Shown: positions 1 through 5,476, counted from the first letter of the stretch. The stretch is DNA of 8,834 bases from Angelakisella sp. (GCA_022795575.1 JAAWGY010000081.1:1-8834), one strand, 5' to 3'. Notes: generated by a model from the sequence alone, not told the origin. A program made the numbers and translations.

Positions 1-99
1 TTGAAAGCCATCAAGGCTTCCTGCGTTTTTGGGGCTTCGGCAGCTGAAAAAGCTCCTCGCCCAGCTGTATGCCGCCAATTCTGATGATTGCTATAAAAG
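1..99. repeat. Palindromic intergenic repeat, copy 1 (left arm missing)
   Basis: This is the right part of a hairpin-forming repeat whose second copy is at the other end of the window. An inner hairpin pairs AAGCC (5-9) with GGCTT (15-19) around a 5-nt loop. It is preceded by TTGA and followed by CCTGCG, TTTTTGGGGC and CGGCAG, the same order as in the copy at 8767-8834. The 5' arm expected to pair with TTTTTGGGGC would lie before position 1. Further right, CAGCT (62-66), TTCTGAT (79-85) and TATAAAAG (92-99) match the reverse complement of blocks at the outer left edge of the second copy, so the whole element is probably one long imperfect palindrome. No coding sense was found here. Confidence 0.6.
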
Positions 100-106
100 T
101 TTCGGT

Positions 107-163
107 CAAGCCTTTTGGGAGGCTTGCAGGTCCAGGGCAGAGCCCTGGTCGCCAAACGGGCGA
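107..163. repeat. Three adjacent hairpins, REP-like intergenic element
   Basis: Three perfect inverted repeats sit side by side. CAAGCCT (107-113) pairs with AGGCTTG (120-126). CCAGGGC (132-138) pairs with GCCCTGG (142-148) around an AGA loop. TCGCC (149-153) pairs with GGCGA (159-163). None is followed by a T-run, so they do not look like intrinsic terminators. From memory, similar chained hairpins recur between genes in Oscillospiraceae genomes; that recollection cannot be tested here. It could be a remnant of a mobile palindromic repeat or an mRNA 3'-end stabiliser for a gene left of the window. Confidence 0.5.
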
Positions 164-218
164 CCCCCCCGCCATATCTCCCCCTGCCCTTTGGACACTT
201 CCTCCAAAAGAAAGAGGC

Positions 219-247
219 TTGACACCGCTGTCACTTTCGTCTATAAT
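219..247 (+). promoter_or_regulatory. Sigma-A promoter of the T-box / tyrS operon
   Basis: TTGACA (219-224) and TATAAT (242-247) both match consensus exactly and are 17 bp apart. Transcription should start near 254, just before the first paired base of T-box Stem I (257). A perfect promoter fits an operon whose control is exerted afterwards, by attenuation in the leader. Confidence 0.93.
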
Positions 248-253
248 CGTAGC

Positions 254-535
254 AATGGCTGAGAAGGGAATCCAGTACCAACGGGCCCCCGGACTTTCAG
301 AGAGCTTTTGGCAGGTGCGAAAAAGCAGTCCGTCCGTTTGGGAATTACCTCCCGGAGCTGCCGCCTGAAGGAGGATCGTAGGGCTGGCCGGGCGCAACCG
401 TTACATTGCAGGGGTTTCCGCGCATCGGCGCAGGAACTCTCCGAGGGTGTCCCCGGTGACGGGGCGCTGAACTGAGGTGGTACCACGGGCTTTTCCCGTC
501 CTCTGTGTCCTTGGGCACAGGGGGCGTTTTCTTTT
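254..535 (+). promoter_or_regulatory. Tyrosine T-box riboswitch leader
   Basis: This transcribed leader senses uncharged tRNA-Tyr and lets transcription continue when tyrosine charging falls. Stem I can be traced: GGC (257-259) pairs with GCC (360-362), GGGA (266-269) with TCCC (350-353), GGACT (291-295) with AGTCC (327-331), and GCTTTT (304-309) with AAAAGC (321-326). The distal loop carries GGTGCGA and an AGAGAG bulge lies at 299-304. The specifier loop has AGTA at 274-277 opposite GAAT-TAC, giving specifier codon UAC (346-348), tyrosine. The antiterminator pairs GAGG (474-477) with CCTC (500-503) and ACGGG (485-489) with CCCGT (495-499). These flank the bulge starting TGGT (478-481), which can pair with the ACCA end of tRNA-Tyr (discriminator A). 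The alternative terminator uses 497-526. The first gene downstream is not tyrS but a membrane protein. Confidence 0.96.
497..535 (+). terminator. T-box attenuator terminator
   Basis: CGTCCTCTGTGTC (497-509) pairs with GGCACAGGGGGCG (514-526), about 13 pairs including G-T wobbles around a 4-nt loop, followed by TTTTCTTTT (527-535). Its left arm reuses bases 497-503, which form the right arm of the antiterminator, so the two folds exclude each other. This is the off state when tRNA-Tyr is charged. Confidence 0.93.
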
Positions 536-584
536 GCCCCCTTGATGCCCCGTTGGTTGGAAAAGCAGAGAAAGGGGAAGGAGG

Positions 585-1214
585 ATGCCTCGAGGAGAAA
601 TCTATCGTGCTGTAAAAGGGGCTTTTGTGTATCTGTACCTGTATCTGGTCATCTTAGGATTGACTGCTTTGGCAGCGGCCCTTTGGGAAGAAGGGACGGC
701 AAGGCTGCTGCTGGCCCTTGTCGCTGCCGATTTTGCCGCTGCCCTGCTGGCAAAACGGAAGCTGATCCTGGACCTGCTGGAGGGAAGGACCGAGACCTTC
801 CGCGGGCGGATCCACCACCGCGAGAACGCGGGCTCTCTGCGGAGCGTGAGTGTCATTTATCTTGTGGAGGACGGTAACGAGAGCCCACGGAGGTTTGTAT
901 GCTTCCCGGACGCAGTGCCGGTCTCCCCGGAGAAGATGGGGGAGTTGTCGTCCGGCTCGGCGGTGCTGTGGTATCTGCCCCGGAGCCTTGCGGTGGTTGG
1001 GGTGGAGGGGAGCGGGAAAGAAACCGCCGAAGCTCCGCGCCCCCGTACAAGGGAGTGGTACCGGCAGAAGCCCTGGCGGGAGGAGGAATACAGAAGGCTC
1101 AGCTATGTTGCGCCCTGCCGCCGGCTGCGGGAGCATTACTGGTTCTGTGAGATGGTCTCCACCTGCCTCTTTCTGACCCTTGCCGGGATGTATGCACTAT
1201 ATCATCTGTGCTAA
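585..1214 (+). CDS. Membrane protein of unknown function, first gene of T-box operon
   Basis: A 209-aa protein I do not recognise. Two hydrophobic segments lie near the N-terminus (about residues 13-34 and 39-56) and one at the C-terminus (about 188-208). The middle, about 60-185, is soluble, with alternating strand-like hydrophobic stretches and an Arg/Glu-rich part at 150-185. It lies between the tyrosine T-box and tyrS, 49 bp before tyrS, so it should be transcribed with it and share the tyrosine response. Tyrosine is enriched: 12 of 209 residues, with Y7, Y16, Y18 and Y20 inside the first 20. ATG 585 is the first possible start after an in-frame stop at 543. The GGAGG directly before it is too close to act normally, so the AAAGGGG at 571-577 (7 nt spacing) is the likelier ribosome site. 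GTG 627 is a weaker alternative start. The start is less certain than the reading frame. Confidence 0.75.
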   Translation: MPRGEIYRAVKGAFVYLYLYLVILGLTALAAALWEEGTARLLLALVAADFAAALLAKRKLILDLLEGRTETFRGRIHHRENAGSLRSVSVIYLVEDGNESPRRFVCFPDAVPVSPEKMGELSSGSAVLWYLPRSLAVVGVEGSGKETAEAPRPRTREWYRQKPWREEEYRRLSYVAPCRRLREHYWFCEMVSTCLFLTLAGMYALYHLC

Positions 1215-1263
1215 CGTGAATCGAATATCATCAAAAAGTGAGACGAAAAAGGAGAGAAAAGCC

Positions 1264-2478
1264 ATGCAAATCTTTGAAGAGCTGGAACGCCGGGGCCTCA
1301 TCGCCCAAATGACCCACCCCGAGAAGATCCGGGAGAAGCTGGACAACGAAAAAGTGACCTTCTACATCGGCTTCGACGCCACCGCCGATAGCCTCCATGT
1401 GGGGCATTTCCTCCAGCTGATGGTTATCAACCACATGATCCGGGCGGGGCACACCCCCATCCTGCTGCTGGGCACCGGCACCACTATGGTGGGGGACCCC
1501 ACCGGCCGTACCGATATGCGCAAGATGCTCACCCCCGAGGAGATCAACGCCAACGCCGATTGCTTCCTCCGGCAGATCGGCCGTCTGGTGGACCTGAGCA
1601 AATGCATTGTGGCCCGCAACGGCGACTGGCTGATGGGGCTGAACTACATCGAGCTGCTGCGGGACATCGGGGTGCACTTTTCGGTGAACCGGATGCTCAC
1701 CGCCGAGTGCTTCAAGTCCCGGCTGGAACGGGGGCTCTCCTTTATTGAATTTAACTACATGATCATGCAGAGCTACGATTTTCTGAAGCTCCACCAGCTC
1801 CACAACTGCACCATGCAGATGGGCGGGGATGACCAGTGGAGCAACATTTTGGGCGGCGTGGACCTGGTGCGCCGGGTGGAGGGGCAGGAGGTCTGGGGGA
1901 TGACCTTCCAGCTCCTTACCACCAAGGACGGGAAGAAGATGGGCAAGACCATGGGGGGCGCCGTCTGGCTGGACGCCGACAAGTTTTCCCCCTACGACTT
2001 CTTCCAGTACTGGCGCAACGTGGAGGACGCCGACGTCATCAAGTGCCTTAAATTCCTTACCTTCCTGCCTATCGAGGAGATCGAGGCCATGGAGTGCTGG
2101 GAGGGCAGCCAGCGGAACAAGGCCAAGGAGATACTGGCCTATGAGGTGACGGCCTTTGTCCACGGCAAGGAGGAGGCGGACAAGGCCCTGGCCGCCGCCA
2201 AAGCGCTCTTTGGTGCCGGCGGCCAGGACGAGAATATGCCCACCACCACCCTGGCCGAGGCCGACCTGACCGATGGCGGCATCGGCGTTATGGACCTGCT
2301 GGTAAAGACCGGCCTGGCCCCTTCCAAGAGCGAGGCCCGGCGGCTGATCCAAGGGGGCGGCGTCCTGGTGGACGACCAGAAGGTGGCCGACCCCAACCTC
2401 CGCCTTGCCGCCGAGGCTTTCCGCAAGTCGGTGATCCTGCGGAAGGGGAAGAAGGTATTCCACAAGGTGACGCTGTAG
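1264..2478 (+). CDS. tyrS: Tyrosyl-tRNA synthetase
   Basis: A 404-aa class I aminoacyl-tRNA synthetase that activates tyrosine with ATP and charges tRNA-Tyr in the cytoplasm. The nucleotide-binding fold is shown by HVGH (residues 45-48, the HIGH motif) and KMGKT (225-229, in place of KMSKS, as is common in bacterial TyrRS). The GDPTGR stretch near 77-82 and the MQMGGDDQW region at 184-191 are typical of the tyrosine-binding core. The C-terminal 60-65 residues form an S4-like RNA-binding domain that grips the tRNA. The length is normal for bacteria. ATG 1264 was chosen because GGAGAG (1251-1256) lies 7 nt upstream; an in-frame ATG at 1180 would overlap the upstream gene and lacks family sequence. 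It is the second gene after the tyrosine T-box, so its expression should rise when tyrosine is scarce. Confidence 0.97.
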   Translation: MQIFEELERRGLIAQMTHPEKIREKLDNEKVTFYIGFDATADSLHVGHFLQLMVINHMIRAGHTPILLLGTGTTMVGDPTGRTDMRKMLTPEEINANADCFLRQIGRLVDLSKCIVARNGDWLMGLNYIELLRDIGVHFSVNRMLTAECFKSRLERGLSFIEFNYMIMQSYDFLKLHQLHNCTMQMGGDDQWSNILGGVDLVRRVEGQEVWGMTFQLLTTKDGKKMGKTMGGAVWLDADKFSPYDFFQYWRNVEDADVIKCLKFLTFLPIEEIEAMECWEGSQRNKAKEILAYEVTAFVHGKEEADKALAAAKALFGAGGQDENMPTTTLAEADLTDGGIGVMDLLVKTGLAPSKSEARRLIQGGGVLVDDQKVADPNLRLAAEAFRKSVILRKGKKVFHKVTL

Positions 2479-2497
2479 CCGCTGTATCGACGTAAAA

Positions 2498-2542
2498 AAT
2501 CCCCCGCCCCCTCCAAGACGCTCTTGAAGGGGGCGGGGGATT
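2498..2542. terminator. Shared terminator between convergent genes
   Basis: A long perfect stem pairs AATCCCCCGCCCCCT (2498-2512) with AGGGGGCGGGGGATT (2528-2542). The apical region pairs further (2514-2518 with 2522-2526). It lies 20 nt after the tyrS stop and 8 nt beyond the stop of the opposing gene. Read on the minus strand it is followed by a run of T (complement of the A-run 2494-2499), a good intrinsic terminator. On the plus strand the tail is the weaker TTCCTTT. It probably ends both transcripts, more efficiently for the minus-strand gene. Confidence 0.85.
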
Positions 2543-2550
2543 CCTTTCGG

Positions 2551-3318
2551 CTACAGCTCCAGCCACTTGGCGTACCCGCCAACGTGCCACACGATGCTTT
2601 CCCGTCCCATACGGGCAAGATGCTTGCAGATGATGCGGTAGCGGTTGTTTTTGCCCTCGTCTATCATGCTGACACTGGCTCCGTCGATTGCCGGCATCTG
2701 CAGCAGGACCTCCGCAATGCGGGTGCCGGAAACCCGGTCGGCGGAAAAGTGGATATCCAGATATTTGATGTTGGATTCGGCCAGCGGGAAAATATCCGCC
2801 AGCTTGTGCAGCTGGGAAAGGCGCAGGAGGTAGAGGTCCGGGAGCATGGAAAATCTTGGCAGCGTAGTGACCTCGGGCAGCTCCTCCAGCAGCAGCTTTT
2901 GCAGACGGGGCGCCTTGGTCAGGAAGGTGAGGTCCCGGATTTTACGGCTTTCCCGAACCTCCAGCTGGACCAGGGAATCGGTGAAAAGGCTGCTGATCCC
3001 CTCGTCCACATCCTGCCGGGCAATCAAGACCTGGGGAGCAAGCTTGGTGTAGCTTGACAGGTTGCAGCGGGTGTTGGGGGCGAGGATCAGGCTGCGGACC
3101 GGCTTTTGCAGCGGGAGGTAAGGGGGCAGCGTGCCGCTTAGCGACAGGGTATCGATCCCCGGGTACTCGGCCAGCATCGAAAAGTCGCTTTTGATACTGC
3201 TGCTGACAGCGACCGTTTTTACGTCCTTCCGGGTGGGGACAGCCATATCCACAGTGGTTCCGTTTTCGTCTATGTGAATGGTGCAATCAAAGGTGATGGA
3301 GGGCTTCCGGTTTTCCAT
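2551..3318 (-). CDS. Leucine-rich protein of unknown function
   Basis: A 255-aa protein with no signal peptide and no membrane segment, so probably cytoplasmic. Residues of about 50-200 show irregular leucine-rich repeats: units of roughly 20-25 residues with an LxxLxL-type core, for example around LQKLLLEEL and LYLLRLSQL. This suggests a curved solenoid that binds another protein. No catalytic motif is visible. The start ATG (3316-3318) has a GGAAAGGAAA purine stretch about 8-15 nt upstream on the minus strand. It is transcribed alone, towards tyrS, and ends 8 nt before the shared terminator. I do not recognise the family beyond the leucine-rich pattern, and nothing in the context suggests a pathway. 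Confidence 0.8.
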   Translation of the reverse strand: MENRKPSITFDCTIHIDENGTTVDMAVPTRKDVKTVAVSSSIKSDFSMLAEYPGIDTLSLSGTLPPYLPLQKPVRSLILAPNTRCNLSSYTKLAPQVLIARQDVDEGISSLFTDSLVQLEVRESRKIRDLTFLTKAPRLQKLLLEELPEVTTLPRFSMLPDLYLLRLSQLHKLADIFPLAESNIKYLDIHFSADRVSGTRIAEVLLQMPAIDGASVSMIDEGKNNRYRIICKHLARMGRESIVWHVGGYAKWLEL

Positions 3319-3389
3319 GGAGAGGTTTCCTTTCCTATTTAACTTATGTCGTTTGGGGTGAACCTGAGGAATTTTGTCTTGATAGGTCT

Positions 3390-3419
3390 ATTTTAGTATA
3401 GCAACAGGGGAAAAGTCAA
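3390..3419 (-). promoter_or_regulatory. Candidate promoter of the leucine-rich protein gene
   Basis: Read on the minus strand, TTGACT (3419-3414) and TAAAAT (3395-3390) are 18 bp apart. They lie about 70 bp upstream of the ATG. The match to the sigma-A consensus is fair and this is the best candidate in the divergent region. Confidence 0.5.
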
Positions 3420-3651
3420 TGGGGTATGGATAGGAAAATGTCCCGGATGCACCGGCAAGGGAGGATATATATTTCGGTAAAGATTTATTTAGCGAAACAT
3501 AGGGCCTGGCTGCCTGCGTCGTCGGGCCAATTTTGGGGTAAGCTCCCAGCCCTCGCTGTCCGGATGTGTTGCCGGTGAACCGCTGCAATAAGGTGGGGGA
3601 TGGTCCCCTGTTCCGGTTCACACCCAGGGGGGCAGGGCTACAAATCTGGAC
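3420..3651. other. Intergenic stretch with hairpin and AT-rich patch
   Basis: There is no gene here. An AT-rich patch (about 3463-3500) contains a 23-nt motif (3477-3499, ending TTTAGCGAAACA). A similar motif (18 of 23 positions) occurs at 4364-4386. Further on, GTGAACCG (3575-3582) pairs with CGGTTCAC (3614-3621) and encloses a small hairpin GGGGA-TGG-TCCCC (3596-3608). This structure ends about 30 bp before the -35 box of the next gene and might be an operator or a remnant repeat. No T-run follows it. Confidence 0.4.
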
Positions 3652-3680
3652 TTGCGTTCTGCCCTTTGGGCCTGTATAAT
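3652..3680 (+). promoter_or_regulatory. Promoter of the coiled-coil protein gene
   Basis: TTGCGT (3652-3657) and a perfect TATAAT (3675-3680) are separated by 17 bp. The predicted start near 3687 leaves a short leader of about 20 nt that already contains the ribosome site. This is a good sigma-A-type promoter. Confidence 0.75.
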
Positions 3681-3707
3681 GGATACCAGAAGGGGAGGGA
3701 CAGAAAT

Positions 3708-4277
3708 ATGTTGACACAGGACGACCTGATGGCCATTGCAACACTGATGGAAAAAACCATTGACCAGAAGCTGGAACCTATCAAAGAGCGTTTGGATGGT
3801 GTGGATAAGCGCTTGGATGGCATGGGGAAGCGCTTGGATGGTGTGGACGAGCAGCTGAAAGAGCTGGAGCCCATCAAAGAGCGCTTGGACGGTATGGACG
3901 AGCAGCTGAAAGAGCTGGAGCCCATCAAAGAGCGCTTGGATGGTATGGACGAGCAGCTGAAAGAGCTGGAGCCCATCAAAGAGCGCTTGGATGGTATGGA
4001 CGAACAGCTGAAAGAGCTGGAGCCCATCAAAGAGCGCTTGGACGGCATGGACGAACAGCTGAAGGTTCTGGACAAGAAGAACACAGACACCCGGTCGGTG
4101 ATCGAAACACAGATCGAGCACGCCATCCGCCTGTTGGCAGAAGGACACGCCCAAATCGTCGAATCCATGGTCAAACCGGCGCAGCTGGAGGAGGTCCACC
4201 CCAGGCTTGACACTCTGGAGAACGTCGTCTCGGTGCACTCCAAGGAGATCCGGGAGCTGCAGCAGAAGATTGGCTGA
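3708..4277 (+). CDS. Coiled-coil protein with 17-residue tandem repeats
   Basis: A 189-aa, highly charged protein, almost entirely helical and without signal peptide or membrane segment. Residues 1-21 form a short start helix. Residues 28-48 carry three RLDGVDK-like 7-residue units. Residues 52-119 are four 17-residue repeats of the form ELEPIKERLDGMDEQLK. The C-terminal 60 residues are non-repetitive helix (LLAEGH near 142-147, then a final coiled coil). Similar charged coiled-coil proteins with an LLAEGH-like segment are common, uncharacterised proteins of Clostridia; that is from memory. ATG 3708 is supported by GGGGAGGG (3692-3699) at 8 nt, and the promoter lies just upstream. It is followed by its own terminator, so it is probably monocistronic. 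The function is unknown; the fold suggests a scaffold or an oligomerising partner. Confidence 0.88.
   Translation: MLTQDDLMAIATLMEKTIDQKLEPIKERLDGVDKRLDGMGKRLDGVDEQLKELEPIKERLDGMDEQLKELEPIKERLDGMDEQLKELEPIKERLDGMDEQLKELEPIKERLDGMDEQLKVLDKKNTDTRSVIETQIEHAIRLLAEGHAQIVESMVKPAQLEEVHPRLDTLENVVSVHSKEIRELQQKIG
3861..4064 (+). repeat. Four 51-bp in-frame tandem repeats
   Basis: The units are 3861-3911, 3912-3962, 3963-4013 and 4014-4064. They differ only at a few third codon positions (GAC/GAT, GGT/GGC, GAG/GAA, AAA/AAG), so the protein repeat is identical in all four. A diverged half-unit precedes them (about 3768-3803). Such near-identical repeats can gain or lose units by slippage without breaking the frame. 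Confidence 0.95.
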
Positions 4278-4286
4278 AAGCATTGG

Positions 4287-4322
4287 AAAAGTCCCCTGCC
4301 TTTTCGGGTGGGGGACTTTTTT
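4287..4322 (+). terminator. Intrinsic terminator of the coiled-coil gene
   Basis: AAAAGTCCCC (4287-4296) pairs with GGGGACTTTT (4311-4320), with extra G-C and wobble pairs towards the loop, followed by TTTTTT (4317-4322). It begins 9 nt after the stop codon. This is a strong rho-independent terminator. Confidence 0.95.
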
Positions 4323-4500
4323 GCGGATGGAAGGTTCCTTTTTCTGTGAATAATACGTAATAAGTAAATTTCTGTTTAGCGAACCAATTTTTTGCGTCGA
4401 GCCTTCCCGTTCCGCCAGAGAACCATTTTCCTCCAAAAGCTTCCTGCCCGCCCGGCAGGCGTCCTTTTGTGTCCATCGGGGCATGGGGCCGTCTGCCGCT
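4323..4500. other. Intergenic stretch, AT-rich patch and small hairpin
   Basis: No gene is seen. Positions 4335-4395 are AT-rich against a GC-rich background and contain the 23-nt motif (4364-4386) shared with 3477-3499. CCTGCC (4443-4448) pairs with GGCAGG (4454-4459) around a 5-nt loop. Open frames on the minus strand here have no ribosome site or family resemblance. Confidence 0.4.
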
Positions 4501-4504
4501 GCCG

Positions 4505-4533
4505 GAATAAATGACCTGCCCCGACAAATAATA
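4505..4533 (+). promoter_or_regulatory. Candidate forespore (sigma-G-like) promoter of spoVT
   Basis: GAATA (4505-4509) and AATAATA (4527-4533) are 17 bp apart, close to the sigma-G pattern (GNATR, about 17-18 bp, CATNNTA), although the usual first C of the -10 box is A. In Bacillus subtilis spoVT is transcribed by sigma-G, which is why this class was sought. The call is tentative; no good sigma-A promoter was seen in the same region. Confidence 0.4.
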
Positions 4534-4605
4534 GAAGCGTCATCCCAGTAAAGACGGCAGGAACGATGGAAAAACAACTCATTGATATAGGAGGAAAAAA
4601 GCGGA

Positions 4606-5145
4606 ATGAAGGCCACAGGAATTGTGAGAAGGATAGATGACCTGGGGCGTGTGGTGATCCCGAAGGAGATCCGGCGCACCATGCGGATCCGGGAGGGCGA
4701 CCCCCTGGAGATATTCACCGACAACGACGGGGAGGTCATCTTTAAGAAGTATTCCCCCATCGGGGAGCTGGGGAGCTTTGCCGGGCAGTACGGTGAGGTG
4801 CTGTATAAAACCGGCGGCTACCCTGTGGTCATCTGTGACCGGGACCATGTCATCAGCGTGGCGGGCATCTCCAAAAAGGAGCTGATCGAGCGCAGGGTAT
4901 CCGCCAGCCTGGAGGATATGATCGAAAACCGCAAAAGCTACGCCTACACCGGCACCGAAAAAAAGCTCCAGCCGGTGGAGGGGGTGGACCATTACAGCCT
5001 GGTCCAGGCGCCCATCATCGCCTCCGGGGATGTCTGCGGCAGCGTGATGTACCTGATGAACAAGCCGGGGGACCAGGCCGGGGACAGCGAGATCAAGCTG
5101 ATTGCCGCCGCCGCCGCCTTTTTGGGCAGGCAGATGGAGGAGTAA
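4606..5145 (+). CDS. spoVT: Stage V sporulation regulator SpoVT
   Basis: A 179-aa DNA-binding transcription factor acting in the developing forespore, where the family adjusts late sigma-G-dependent genes and spore coat/germination properties. Residues 1-50 (starting MKATGIVRRIDDLGRVVIPK) form the swapped-hairpin AbrB-type DNA-binding domain and are nearly identical to Bacillus SpoVT as I remember it. Residues of about 55-178 form a GAF-like domain, ending FLGRQMEE like the family. The length equals the usual 178-180 aa, so the protein is complete. ATG 4606 follows AGGAGG (4589-4594) at 11 nt, slightly long but acceptable, and it gives the exact family N-terminus. It has its own upstream region and lies before the reductase operon without obvious functional linkage. 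It marks the host as a member of a sporulating lineage. Confidence 0.96.
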   Translation: MKATGIVRRIDDLGRVVIPKEIRRTMRIREGDPLEIFTDNDGEVIFKKYSPIGELGSFAGQYGEVLYKTGGYPVVICDRDHVISVAGISKKELIERRVSASLEDMIENRKSYAYTGTEKKLQPVEGVDHYSLVQAPIIASGDVCGSVMYLMNKPGDQAGDSEIKLIAAAAAFLGRQMEE

Positions 5146-5400
5146 GCGCCTGCTCCGGGCCGGCAGGGATTTTCCCGGGGGCGAAAAGCCGCCTGCTGCG
5201 GCGGGCCGGCGGAAAGGGCCCTGCTAAGGCAGCGTACTTTGGGGGCTTTGGGGTGGCCGGACCGGTCCGCCAGAGAAGGCGGCGGTCCGGCTTGCCCCTG
5301 ATTTTGCGGTGGGAAAAGGGCTGGGAGAAAGCGGCTTTGGCAGGGGTACCGGCCGTCGCTTTTGGGGGGACCTCAAAATTTTATCATCCCAGAAGACAAA
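5146..5400. other. GC-rich intergenic stretch with strong hairpins
   Basis: No gene is seen between spoVT and the nrdD promoter region. GCCGGACCG (5256-5264) pairs with CGGTCCGGC (5283-5291), and inside it CCGCC (5267-5271) pairs with GGCGG (5278-5282) around AGAGAA. Closer to spoVT, GCTCCGGG (5152-5159) can pair with CCCGGGGGC (5174-5182). Neither stem has a T-run, so they are not standard intrinsic terminators, though one may serve to end or stabilise the spoVT mRNA. Confidence 0.5.
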
Positions 5401-5407
5401 TTTCCCC

Positions 5408-5436
5408 TTGCATTTTCTCATCATCTATGGCACAAT
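5408..5436 (+). promoter_or_regulatory. Candidate promoter of the nrdD operon
   Basis: TTGCAT (5408-5413) and CACAAT (5431-5436) are 17 bp apart. The -10 box lies inside the first NrdR-type box, so repressor binding would block the polymerase. The match to consensus is moderate; its placement relative to the boxes is the stronger argument. Confidence 0.45.
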
Positions 5437-5476
5437 ATGTACAGCAAATTTATGGACGAGCAACTATATATTGTGT
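5430..5476. promoter_or_regulatory. Tandem NrdR boxes upstream of nrdD
   Basis: The NrdR consensus is ACACWATATATWGTGT. Positions 5461-5476 (CAACTATATATTGTGT) match 14 of 16 bases. Positions 5430-5445 (GCACAATATGTACAGC) match 11 of 16. The two are separated by 15 bp, 31 bp centre to centre, which is the family's usual three-helical-turn spacing. NrdR represses ribonucleotide reductase genes when dATP is high. The nrdR gene itself is not in the window. Confidence 0.88.

Noticed and set aside
11..486. Several 80-130 aa open frames over the left end
   Set aside because: They lie across the hairpin repeats, the consensus promoter and the T-box leader, and lack ribosome sites and family resemblance.
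1231..2463. A 410-aa open frame on the minus strand across tyrS
   Set aside because: It is the antisense shadow of a GC-rich gene. The plus strand encodes an unmistakable tyrosyl-tRNA synthetase, and the minus frame has low-complexity His/Gly/Leu-rich sequence and no ribosome site.
3561..3660. A possible tRNA-like segment around GGTTCACACC
   Set aside because: No acceptor stem, anticodon arm or complete T-loop consensus can be placed around it.
3618..4760. A 380-aa repeat-containing open frame on the minus strand (VHTIQALFDGLQLF units)
   Set aside because: The repeats are only the antisense reading of the 51-bp coiled-coil repeats. The plus-strand gene has a promoter, ribosome site and terminator; this frame crosses that terminator and the spoVT start.
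4411..5277. A 12-nt exact repeat TCCGCCAGAGAA at 4411-4422 and 5266-5277
   Set aside because: A few 12-nt matches are expected by chance in a window of this size, and the flanks do not extend the similarity.
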